From NCBI GenBank assembly GCA_934502905.1, contig CAKSVK010000103.1, positions 1-12,810 of the forward strand: 12,810 nucleotides of DNA, given 5' to 3'. The DNA comes from an uncultured Chitinophagaceae bacterium. Its GTDB lineage: Bacteria; Bacteroidota; Bacteroidia; Chitinophagales; Chitinophagaceae. The notes beneath the pieces are model-generated. The model ran no database searches and was not told where the DNA came from. It worked only from the letters and a program-made list of their open reading frames with translations. Below are positions 1-5,153 of the stretch, piece by piece. The translations under genes and the position numbers were made by a program. The stretch's first letter is position 1; the number at the start of each line of letters is the position of its first letter.

Positions 1-156
1 GCTTTAGCACACGGCAATAAATCATTTAGGCAAGCTGCTGAAGTAATCACAATTCAAGACTTAACAGAAATTAAAAACTTAGTAATTACTTATCTGCGAG
101 ATATAACTAAAAATTTTGCTAAATGCATTGACAATAAATCATACGCACATAAATAA
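1..156 (+). CDS. Probable HEPN-domain protein, C-terminal end only
   Basis: Frame 1 is open from the window edge to a TAA at 154-156 and encodes 51 residues. The piece begins ALAHGNKSF and continues with two predicted helices (about residues 20-45) ending in CIDNKSYAHK. A LAHG motif followed by an acidic helix of the type DLTEIKNLVITYL is what I associate with the end of HEPN domains of the MAE_28990/MAE_18760 group. In these the histidine belongs to the R-x4-6-H catalytic motif of metal-independent RNases, and the matching arginine would lie just left of the window. HEPN proteins act as RNase toxins or defence effectors in the cytoplasm, and the neighbouring toxin-antitoxin genes fit that. 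The family call rests on a short tail and on recalled motif similarity. Other HEPN-like or abortive-infection proteins are possible. Confidence 0.5.
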   Translation, partial: ALAHGNKSFRQAAEVITIQDLTEIKNLVITYLRDITKNFAKCIDNKSYAHK

Positions 157-568
157 CTACCAACATTGTGTTTTCTGCTATGCTGACTGGCAATAAAAAT
201 CATCAACAATATATCACTAATCGGCTTTTATTTCTGCTAATGTAATTCACATGAACAAAAAGGGTATATCTCCAACATAAGTATTTTAATTGGGTTGCGG
301 CCCCAAACTCGATAAATCGCGAAATACCTGTACTGCAGAAAATCCATAACCGTTGTAGAAAAGGCTTTTTCGGCAGTTCCCCAAATATAAGCTAACAATA
401 GAATTTGTATTAGTATACTGTCACACACTGACAAACTGCGAAAAAATAAAAATTTCATTTGGCGCTTGATTGGTAAAAAAGTTTCTACATTTGAAGTGCG
501 AAACAATCAAATGACAATTCTATGTATTATTCCTCAAATTTAGAATCAAAGATAAAGCCTGGCGGAGA
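157..568. other. Intergenic stretch without a recognised gene
   Basis: This AT-rich stretch of about 410 bases lies between the HEPN-like tail and the structured leader of the SymE-like gene. The only sizeable open frame is on the minus strand at 237-506. Its translation (rich in Phe, Tyr and Cys) matches no family I know and has no convincing start signal. I see no RNA gene, insertion-sequence end or clear promoter. Some of it may be decayed coding sequence. Confidence 0.5.
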
Positions 569-666
569 GCAGGTGAAAGTCCTGTATCATCAAACGTCGT
601 TTGTTGTTTCGCAGCACTGTCAGGTTTTTTTTTAAAAAACAAAAATCATGCGAAACAACAAACGAC
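569..666 (+). promoter_or_regulatory. Structured leader over the symE-like start codon
   Basis: Three complementary pairings can be read directly. GCAGG (569-573) can pair with CCTGT (581-585) around a 7-nt loop. CAAACG (591-596) pairs with CGTTTG (598-603) around a single T. Bases 596-613 are the exact reverse complement of 649-666, an 18-bp perfect inverted repeat with a 35-nt loop. The right arm of this long repeat starts at the second base of the ATG (648-650) and covers the first six codons. The short palindrome at 591-603 shares bases 596-603 with the left long arm, so the two folds exclude each other. The loop contains T9 (625-633) followed by A6 (634-639). By analogy with type I toxin mRNAs, whose starts are often locked in structure, I infer translational control. 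A DNA-level operator is also possible. Confidence 0.5.
596..666. repeat. Perfect 18-bp inverted repeat spanning a start codon
   Basis: The left arm is 596-613 and the right arm 649-666, complementary at all 18 positions. Extension fails on both sides. The arms read GTCGTTTGTTGTTTCGCA and its reverse complement. The second, broken SymE copy near 2568 does not have this repeat, so it is specific to the intact copy. Confidence 0.85.
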
Positions 667-860
667 CAACAATCAGGCGACCCGATGTGCGTAGCCTGAA
701 AATCCAACCAGACACCAAAATCAACCGATGGAGCCAAACCACAGTTCCCGTAATCAGGCTAAGCGGCCTTTGGCTCGACAGGTTAGGCTTTACTCCCGAG
801 CGCAGGGTAACAGTTACTACCATGAACAAATTACTCATTATCCGGCTGGATGAACAGTAA
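648..860 (+). CDS. SymE-like type I toxin family protein
   Basis: The 70-residue protein has a basic N-terminal extension (MRNNKRPTIRRPDVRSLK) and then the SymE core. VPVIRLSGLWLDRLGFTP (about residues 33-50) matches the family pattern of P-x-I-R-L-x-G-x-W-L-x-x-x-G-F, followed by VTV and LLIIRLDEQ strands, an AbrB-like swapped-hairpin fold. E. coli SymE is an SOS-induced toxin linked to RNA decay and nucleoid compaction, repressed by LexA and by the antisense RNA SymR. No LexA box or antisense promoter could be recognised here. The ATG at 648 was chosen because it is the first in frame and sits at the edge of the long inverted repeat. A usual Gly in the P-x-G turn is replaced here by TPERR. 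The core is repeated downstream as a broken copy. Confidence 0.7.
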   Translation: MRNNKRPTIRRPDVRSLKIQPDTKINRWSQTTVPVIRLSGLWLDRLGFTPERRVTVTTMNKLLIIRLDEQ

Positions 861-910
861 AACAAAAAGCCGTCAGTTCAGATCGAATTGGCGGCTTTAC
901 TTATGATACC
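729..910 (+). repeat. Direct repeat copy 1 (SymE core plus terminator stem)
   Basis: About 182 bases from TGGAGCCAAAC to GATACC recur at 2607-2789 in the same orientation. By eye there are roughly 20 differences, concentrated in the terminator loop. The repeat covers the conserved core of the SymE-like gene and its terminator-like stem, but not the 5' leader or the N-terminal extension. Confidence 0.85.
866..898 (+). terminator. Terminator-like stem after symE-like gene (copy 1)
   Basis: AAAGCCGTCAG (866-876) can pair with TTGGCGGCTTT (888-898) over 11 positions, counting G-U pairs, around an 11-nt loop. It begins six bases after the stop codon. The trailing T-tract is short (TTTACTT). The same stem, with sequence changes that keep pairing, follows the second SymE copy, which supports a real structure. 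Confidence 0.6.
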
Positions 911-1005
911 TACCTTTATTCAGCATTTGTAACAGGCGACCGTCTGCCGGGAGAGGAGAAACCGGCATCGCATTACGAGTGTACATTTATTCCTAATTTT
1001 TGGCT

Positions 1006-1841
1006 ATGAGCAACATCAAACTTTTTGAAAGCACACAAATACGTACAGTTTGGAATGAACCTGAACAGAAGTGGTATTTTGTGGTTGCAGACGTGGTGCA
1101 AGTTCTTACTGAAACCCCCAATCCAGGCGACTATATAAAGAAAATGCGTAAGCGGGATGAGGAGCTTTCCAAAGGGTGGGGACAAATTGTCACCCCCCTT
1201 TTGGTAGACACTGCAGGCGGTAAGCAAAAACTTAATTGTGCCAATGCACAAGGGCTTTTGCGAATTATACAATCTATACCATCACCCAAAGCAGAACCTT
1301 TTAAATTGTGGTTGGCTCAGGTTGGTTCGGATAGGTTAGATGAAATTGAAAACCCTGAATTAGCAACACAACGAACAAGGGAATTGTACAAACTTAAAGG
1401 TTATTCAGACGATTGGATTGAAAAACGAATGAGGAGCATTGCTATCAGGGAAGAGCTAACTGACCAATGGAAAAACAGAGGGGTGAAAGAACAAAGAGAA
1501 TATTCTATCCTGACCGCAGAAATTTCAAAGGCTACTTTCGGTTTGACACCTTCGGAATACAAAAAAGTAAAGGGCTTAAAAAGCCAAAACCTACGAGACC
1601 ACATGAACGATCTTGAACTAATCTTTTCCATGTTGGGCGAGGCTTCCACCACTGCAATTGTACGAACACAAAACCCGAAAGGATTTGTTGAAAATCAAAA
1701 GTGGCACGACAAGGCGGTGCTGTTGCAGGTAAAGCAAGAAAAGACCTTGAAGCAAAGACAGGGCAAAAAGTAGTTTCATCAGAGAATTACTTACCAAATA
1801 CACCCAAACGAAAACAAATCTCAAAAGAGAAAAAGAAATAA
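1006..1841 (+). pseudogene. BRO-N/DinD-like antirepressor family gene, frameshifted
   Basis: Residues about 1-110 form a BRO-N domain (IKLFESTQIRTVWNEPEQKWYFVVADVVQVL, then NCANAQGLLRIIQSI), the DNA-binding domain of phage antirepressors and BRO proteins. The C-terminal half (GYSDDWIEKRMRSIAIREELT, KGLKSQNLRDHMNDLELIFSMLGEAS) resembles the DinD region of DNA-damage-inducible proteins. The reading frame breaks at the A4 run 1697-1700. In the original frame the tail is WHDKAVLLQVKQ and stops at 1771-1773. In the adjacent frame from GTG 1701 the sequence reads VARQGGAVAGKARKDLEAKTGQKVV and ends at TAA 1839-1841, which is the family's normal tail. One missing A explains it, and the repaired protein would have about 278 residues. 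ATG 1006 is preferred to the TTG six bases earlier. A sequencing error or a tolerated truncation are the alternatives. Confidence 0.8.
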
Positions 1842-1961
1842 CAAGTCTGACGATATGCGCGAACACACAACAGGGCTTCCGAAGTTTTAGCCTGCAAACG
1901 TTAAGCATCAATTTATCCCCTTTTTTTTTTAATCATTATCTTTATATAACAATCTGTTGCT

Positions 1962-2150
1962 ATGTCTAAGGATGAAATAAAATACGAGATCAACAAAGTG
2001 CTTGACCGGTTTTCGGACGAGTCATTGACGGACTTGCTTGCCTTCTTAAAAAGCGTAGACGACAAACAAAAAGGGAGCATTTTTAGTTCCGGGACTTTGC
2101 AGAAAATCCTTTCGGAAGACAAAGACTTACTTCAGAAACTTGCTCAATGA
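1962..2150 (+). CDS. Antitoxin-like small protein paired with Doc
   Basis: The 62-residue acidic protein is predicted mostly helical: MSKDEIKYEINKVLDRFSDESLTDLLAFLKSV, a linker, and a C-terminal tail ending ILSEDKDLLQKLAQ. It starts at an ATG soon after an AT-rich stretch with T10 (1921-1930) and no Shine-Dalgarno sequence. Its stop TGA overlaps the ATG of the Doc gene in ATGA, so the two genes are translationally coupled. Position and size fit the antitoxin of a Phd-Doc-type pair: the N-terminal part would dimerise and perhaps bind the operator, and the C-terminal tail would neutralise the toxin. It lacks an obvious Phd/YefM fold signature, so the antitoxin role is inferred from neighbourhood. 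Confidence 0.7.
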   Translation: MSKDEIKYEINKVLDRFSDESLTDLLAFLKSVDDKQKGSIFSSGTLQKILSEDKDLLQKLAQ

Positions 2151-2533
2151 TATCGCTTCAGGACACTGAAAAAGTTCATAAAACATTGATCGACACTTTT
2201 GGTGGGACACATGGTATCAGAGATCCGGATGCTTTGCGATCAGCGCTGTTAAGGCCATTTCAAACATTCGACAATGCAGAGCTTTACCCTGGTGTTTTAG
2301 ACAAAGCAGCTTCTTTATTAGAAAGCCTGCTTAACAATCATCCTTTCATAGACGGCAATAAACGGACAGGTTATGTATTAACCCGGCTTTTTCTATTGGC
2401 AAATAATTATGATTTCAATGCGACACAACAAGACAAGTACAAATTCATTGTTGACATTGCTTCCGGAAAACTGAAATTTGAAGAAATAAGGAAGTGGTTA
2501 TCAGTCAACACCAGGATGCAAATCGGCGCCTGA
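2147..2533 (+). CDS. doc: Doc-type (Fic fold) toxin, death-on-curing family
   Basis: The 128-residue protein carries the core motif HPFIDGNKRTG at residues 65-75, matching the Doc form H-x-F-x-[DA]-x-N-K-R-T. Before it come the family's typical GIRDPDALRSAL (about 23-34) and a helix LDKAASLLESLLNNHPF; after it, helices YVLTRLFLLANNYDF. Classic Doc uses this motif with inverted nucleotide geometry to phosphorylate elongation factor Tu and arrest translation. Key residues (His65, Phe67, Asp69, Asn71, Lys72, Arg73) are all present, so the toxin looks active. Length is normal for Doc. It overlaps the upstream antitoxin by four bases. The substrate is inferred from the family and could differ. Confidence 0.88.
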   Translation: MISLQDTEKVHKTLIDTFGGTHGIRDPDALRSALLRPFQTFDNAELYPGVLDKAASLLESLLNNHPFIDGNKRTGYVLTRLFLLANNYDFNATQQDKYKFIVDIASGKLKFEEIRKWLSVNTRMQIGA

Positions 2534-2567
2534 TATCCACACTCTCGTTGTGTCCACTAGATACACA

Positions 2568-2738
2568 ATGAAAGCGAAGATGACCAAGCCGTCTTGTACT
2601 ATAGACTGGAGCCAAACTACCGTTCCTGTAATCAGGCTAAGCGGCTTTTGGCTCGACAGGTTAGGCTTTACTCTCTAACGCAGGGTAACAGTTACTACCA
2701 TGAACAAATTACTCATCATCCGACTGGATGAACAGTAA
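2568..2738 (+). pseudogene. Second SymE-like copy, inactivated by a stop codon
   Basis: From ATG 2568 (or ATG 2580) the frame reads MKAKMTKPSCTIDWSQTTVPVIRL, then SGFWLDRLGFTL, and meets TAA at 2676-2678. Where the intact copy has Pro-Glu (CCC GAG), this copy has CTC TAA. The frame then continues without a shift as RRVTVTTMNKLLIIRLDEQ-like sequence to TAA 2736-2738, identical at protein level to the intact copy. The N-terminal extension before TIDWSQ is unrelated to that of the first copy. Only 36 residues could be made, lacking the C-terminal strands of the SymE fold. It sits 34 bases after the Doc gene. It is most likely a dead duplicate. Confidence 0.8.
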
Positions 2739-2789
2739 AGTAAAAAGCTGTCAATTCAGTTTGGGCTTGGCGGCTTTATTTATAATACC
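2607..2789 (+). repeat. Direct repeat copy 2 (SymE core plus terminator stem)
   Basis: This is the second copy of the repeat at 729-910, starting TGGAGCCAAAC and ending AATACC. It contains the nonsense change at 2676-2678 and a one-base length difference in the terminator loop. The two copies bracket the BRO pseudogene and the antitoxin-Doc cassette. Confidence 0.85.
2744..2777 (+). terminator. Terminator-like stem after SymE copy 2
   Basis: AAAGCTGTCAA (2744-2754) pairs with TTGGCGGCTTT (2767-2777) over 11 positions with G-U pairs, followed by ATTTAT. The right arm is identical to that of copy 1. The left arm differs at two bases, both of which keep pairing. Confidence 0.55.
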
Positions 2790-2833
2790 AATGCTCAATC
2801 GTTATTGTCCGCTATTATTGAGGCATTCCCAAA

Positions 2834-2865
2834 TTTGGAAAACATACCAATAATTGGTATATTTG
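2834..2865 (+). promoter_or_regulatory. Promoter and palindromic operator of parDE-like pair
   Basis: A TTTG box (2834-2837) is followed after 20 bases by TATATTTG (2858-2865), an exact match to the Bacteroidota -33/-7 pattern TTTG...TAnnTTTG. Between and overlapping the boxes lies a perfect palindrome, ATACCAAT-A-ATTGGTAT (2844-2860), whose right arm runs into the -7 box. The downstream ATG is at 2882, giving a very short leader. ParD-type antitoxins repress their own promoter, so this palindrome is the likely operator. That role is inferred. Confidence 0.75.
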
Positions 2866-2881
2866 GTGAAACTTTGTAGCA

Positions 2882-3136
2882 ATGGCAAAAAACACTTCAA
2901 TCCTGTTAGGCGACTACTTTGAGAACTTCATTAACCATCAAATTCAAAGCGGACGTTTTTCTTCTGCCAGTGAAGTTGTCAGAACTGCGTTAAGGCTTTT
3001 TGAACAGGAAGAAAATAAAAAAAAGGAATTGATAAAAGAGCTTAAAAAAGGAGAAAAATCAGGCTTTGTTCAAAAATTTGACCGCAAAAAATTTGTAAAA
3101 AATCTTCACGGCAAATATTTGAATAATGAGTTATAA
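2882..3136 (+). CDS. ParD-like antitoxin (ribbon-helix-helix)
   Basis: The 84-residue protein starts MAKNTSILLGDYFENFINHQIQSGRFSSASEVVRTALRLFEQEE, the usual ParD/CC2985 pattern: a short beta strand (NTSILLG), then two helices with GRFSSASEVVRTALRLFE forming the ribbon-helix-helix DNA-binding dimer. The C-terminal half is lysine-rich and would wrap around the toxin. It overlaps the downstream ParE-like gene by 11 bases. The strong promoter and palindrome directly upstream fit autorepression. Length is normal for the family (about 80-90). Confidence 0.9.
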   Translation: MAKNTSILLGDYFENFINHQIQSGRFSSASEVVRTALRLFEQEENKKKELIKELKKGEKSGFVQKFDRKKFVKNLHGKYLNNEL

Positions 3137-3425
3137 AATCAGTGTCAAAGCATCGGAAGACATTGAAAATATTTGGTTATATACTTTTGAACACTGGTCT
3201 TTAGAACAGGCTGACAGGTACGTAAACCTGATTTTTGATGAGATTGAATATTTAGCAGACCATCCAAATTCAGGAAAGGATCTTAATTATATCAGGAAGG
3301 ACTATCGCTGCTCAAGAGTTAAATCGCACATAATTTTTTACCGGCTCATTGATAAACAGCGTGGCATTGAAATCATAAGGGTCTTACATCAAAGAATGGA
3401 TATGGAGAATCGCTTGAATGATTAG
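3126..3425 (+). CDS. ParE/RelE-superfamily toxin
   Basis: The 99-residue protein has the ParE pattern: YKISVKASEDIENIWLYTFEHWSLEQADRYVNLIFDEIEYLADHPNSGKDLNYIRKDYRCSRVKSHIIFYRLIDKQRGIEIIRVLHQRMDMENRL. The A-x-x-D-I-x-x-I-W-x-Y-T start, the D-x-P-x-x-G-x-D turn and the terminal EIIRVLHQRMD strand with Arg are family hallmarks. ParE toxins bind DNA gyrase and block replication; RelE relatives cleave mRNA. The sequence is closest in style to ParE. It lies within a coupled operon with its ParD-like antitoxin (11-base overlap) and appears full length. Confidence 0.9.
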   Translation: MSYKISVKASEDIENIWLYTFEHWSLEQADRYVNLIFDEIEYLADHPNSGKDLNYIRKDYRCSRVKSHIIFYRLIDKQRGIEIIRVLHQRMDMENRLND

Positions 3426-3582
3426 AAATGGGCAGTGTACAACATTAGTCCGGTGCCTGGCCAGACCTCCCGCAAACAGGACAAGTTGTGCCTCCAACCA
3501 CTAATCTATCCATACATGGCTAACGGCAAGATAATGCGCTATGATTAGCCTGGATGCTGCAGGAATAAATGAGTAAAACCAA

Positions 3583-3625
3583 AGCACAGGTCAGCCAACG
3601 CCACAAAGCGTAGCAAACCTGCGCT
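3583..3625. repeat. Palindromic element A
   Basis: AGCACAGGT (3583-3591) pairs with ACCTGCGCT (3617-3625) with one A-C mismatch. Inside, ACGC (3598-3601) pairs with GCGT (3608-3611) around CACAAA. The whole forms a two-step stem. Confidence 0.5.
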
Positions 3626-3627
3626 AA

Positions 3628-3761
3628 TGTCATGTCAGCGATAAAACGATGGATAACATTTCCCGCTGATTTCGCAAATAAGCGCAGAAGACTTTGATTA
3701 TCTGCGGAATTCAGCGGGATCTGCGGGAGACCTCAAATGAAAATTCATGTTTGACATGACA
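3628..3761. repeat. MITE/REP-like element with perfect outer inverted repeat
   Basis: TGTCATGTCA (3628-3637) is the exact reverse complement of TGACATGACA (3752-3761), a 10-bp terminal inverted repeat enclosing 134 bases in total. Nested inside, TCCCGCTGA (3661-3669) pairs perfectly with TCAGCGGGA (3711-3719), and CGCAGA (3683-3688) with TCTGCG (3701-3706). A further TCTGCGGGA follows at 3720-3728. Units built from CCCGC..GAT, CGCAGA and TCTGCGGGA resemble palindromic intergenic repeats I associate with Bacteroidota genomes. There is no transposase inside. Whether it moves or acts as RNA cannot be told from one copy. Confidence 0.55.
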
Positions 3762-3806
3762 CTAGTCGGAGGTTACAATCTTATGATTGGAGCTTACTCA
3801 CTATCC

Positions 3807-3877
3807 GGGACGGGAGTCCCCGGGGGAACATAAAAAATACGAAGTTGGGAGACTTTCGTACAGCAAGTAACTTCGTA
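3807..3877. repeat. Hairpin and short repeats upstream of membrane-protein genes
   Basis: GGGAC (3807-3811), GGGA loop and GTCCC (3816-3820) form a 5-bp hairpin with a GNRA-type tetraloop. Next, TACGAAGTT (3838-3846) is the exact reverse complement of AACTTCGTA (3869-3877). TTCGTACAGC also occurs twice in direct orientation (3855-3864 and 3872-3881). These could be leader RNA structure for the gene at 3952, or remnants of a mobile element. Confidence 0.45.
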
Positions 3878-3951
3878 CAGCGGTAACAGCAACAAGTCAT
3901 ATCTGGGTTTACCCGTATCTTCATAAAAAGCCTGCCTAAAAGCAAGTAACA

Positions 3952-4455
3952 ATGATAAGCATCTCAGACGCGCCGCAAGAACTGATCATTAAAAGAAACA
4001 AACATAAAACCGGGATCCAGACGTCTATGTTTGTTACCTTTTCGATCGTATCAGTCATACTGGGTTTTCTTTTCAATATATGGGATGTTGCTGTTTATGT
4101 CATAATCGGCTCAGGTATTTTATTCTTCGGGGTAATGGAGCTATGGTTTTTAAAATGGCCGCGGGAAGAAAAGCTGATCGTGAGACGTAATACAGTAAAA
4201 GACATAAAGACGATTACGGGATTTAGAACAAGATTAAAAAACCTGTGGCTTATATTGGAACCCGATGAAATTCCCGACGGGTACACTCAAACAAATGAAT
4301 TTTCGATCCTAAACAGCATCTCAACAGGGAAATTACAGCCGGGTATAACTTTCGATAATGCTAAAGACCTCGTTGGCAAAGAAGTGGAAATTGAATACCT
4401 GGCAACTTCAGGATACATCGTGGCGCTCCGCGTTTCCCCTCCTTTTAAATTATGA
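3952..4455 (+). CDS. Two-helix membrane protein of unknown function
   Basis: I do not recognise this 167-residue protein. After a polar N-terminus (MISISDAPQELIIKRNKHKTG) two hydrophobic helices follow closely at about residues 25-43 and 45-66, separated by NIWD, so it is probably an inner-membrane hairpin with both ends in the cytoplasm. The C-terminal 100 residues are soluble and look beta-rich (TVKDIKTITGFRTRLKNLWLILEP, LVGKEVEIEYLATSGYIVALRV). The basic RNKHK and KWPREEK flanks support a cytoplasmic location of both ends. It is followed after 66 bases by another small membrane protein in the same direction, and the two may form a transcription unit. The ATG at 3952 is the first in frame. 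Confidence 0.7.
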   Translation: MISISDAPQELIIKRNKHKTGIQTSMFVTFSIVSVILGFLFNIWDVAVYVIIGSGILFFGVMELWFLKWPREEKLIVRRNTVKDIKTITGFRTRLKNLWLILEPDEIPDGYTQTNEFSILNSISTGKLQPGITFDNAKDLVGKEVEIEYLATSGYIVALRVSPPFKL

Positions 4456-4521
4456 TGTACACGGATATACCAACAAAAAGGTATCTTACGTTGTAACATG
4501 ATCGCAATAAGGTAGTTAATT

Positions 4522-5133
4522 ATGGAAAACGATGCCATCCGTTATGCTTATATCGCCCGGAACAAAAAACATACAGAATGCATCCTGTATGAAAGTCATC
4601 TTACATACACTATTATCCTACCTGGCAGGGAAAATCCTGCAACACATAGCGCCTCTTATAGCGACATCCTGAAGATACACCTGAGCAAACCGGATATAGG
4701 CTGGTATGGTATGGATATACACCTGAAAAACGGGCAACGGCTGCATTTTAAAAACCTTGCTTTCTACAGGGTTGAAAATAATAAGATGAGGAGAGTTAAA
4801 GTTAACCAAGAGGACAACCGGTATGTCGCAGCGGTATCGAATAGCTACCTTGCGTTTGTGCTGGCTTTGCACAAACGGATCTGGGAAAACGGACTGGCAG
4901 AAAATACAGTACTCAGCTATGGAAGCACATTGTATAAGCTGTTCATTCTGGCGGCTATCCTGGTAACAGGTGCTATCATACTTCCCATGGCATTTCAGTT
5001 TTCATCTGTCGGAAGAATCTTGTTCTTTATCACCGCCGCCCTTTTATTGATCTTCTTTTACTTTAAAATTGATTTTAAAAGGAAATACCGGGTGGATCAT
5101 ATTCCCTTGTCCTATATCCCTGTTGCCCGTTAA
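4522..5133 (+). CDS. Membrane protein with soluble N-terminal domain, unknown function
   Basis: I do not recognise this 203-residue protein. Residues 1-130 are soluble, with alternating strands (ECILYESHLTYTIILPG, SDILKIHLSK, WYGMDIHLKNGQRLHFKNLAFYRV) and a helix NSYLAFVLALHKRIWENG. This order, seven or so strands and one capping helix, is reminiscent of a bacterial PH-like domain, which is an inference. Two transmembrane helices follow at about 137-158 and 163-182, then a short basic tail. The layout mirrors the preceding protein in having one helical hairpin. The gene converges with the outer-membrane protein gene on the other strand. Its frame and start look sound. Confidence 0.7.
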   Translation: MENDAIRYAYIARNKKHTECILYESHLTYTIILPGRENPATHSASYSDILKIHLSKPDIGWYGMDIHLKNGQRLHFKNLAFYRVENNKMRRVKVNQEDNRYVAAVSNSYLAFVLALHKRIWENGLAENTVLSYGSTLYKLFILAAILVTGAIILPMAFQFSSVGRILFFITAALLLIFFYFKIDFKRKYRVDHIPLSYIPVAR

Positions 5134-5153
5134 TAAGTTTTTCACAACAAAAA

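Larger units (their letters stand above)
3426..3951. other. Gene-free stretch with clustered palindromes
   Basis: No frame in these 526 bases codes for anything I recognise, and no RNA gene is evident. The stretch instead holds several inverted repeats, listed separately (3583-3625, 3628-3761, 3661-3728, 3807-3820, 3838-3877). It marks the change from the AT-rich toxin-antitoxin island to more conserved chromosomal genes. The part at 3430-3582 shows no clear structure apart from TGGCCA within GGTGCCTGGCCAGACC. Confidence 0.6.

Noticed and set aside
237..506. Minus-strand open frame of 89 residues
   Set aside because: Composition is unlike a real protein here, there is no start signal or family match, and it lies in an AT-rich gap. 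It is probably chance.
550..590. Resemblance of the CAGGTGAAAGTCCTG stem to group II intron domain hairpins
   Set aside because: Only a short hairpin is shared. There is no reverse transcriptase, no domain V and no intron boundary nearby.
854..1009. Open frame between SymE copy 1 and the BRO gene, ending in HYECTFIPNFWL
   Set aside because: It has no start codon of its own, overlaps the terminator stem and matches nothing known. It could be a scrap of a lost gene but is unsupported.
1697..1841. Programmed frameshift in the BRO-like gene
   Set aside because: The A4 run is a weak slippery site, no stimulatory stem was seen after it, and this family is not known for recoding. A simple deletion or sequencing error is more likely.
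1921..1930. T10 run as a terminator of the BRO-like gene
   Set aside because: No convincing GC-rich stem precedes it (only ATCAATTTATCCCC).
3855..3881. Duplicated TTCGTACAGC as a CRISPR or iteron array
   Set aside because: Only two short copies with a 7-base gap, no spacer pattern, no cas or replication gene nearby.
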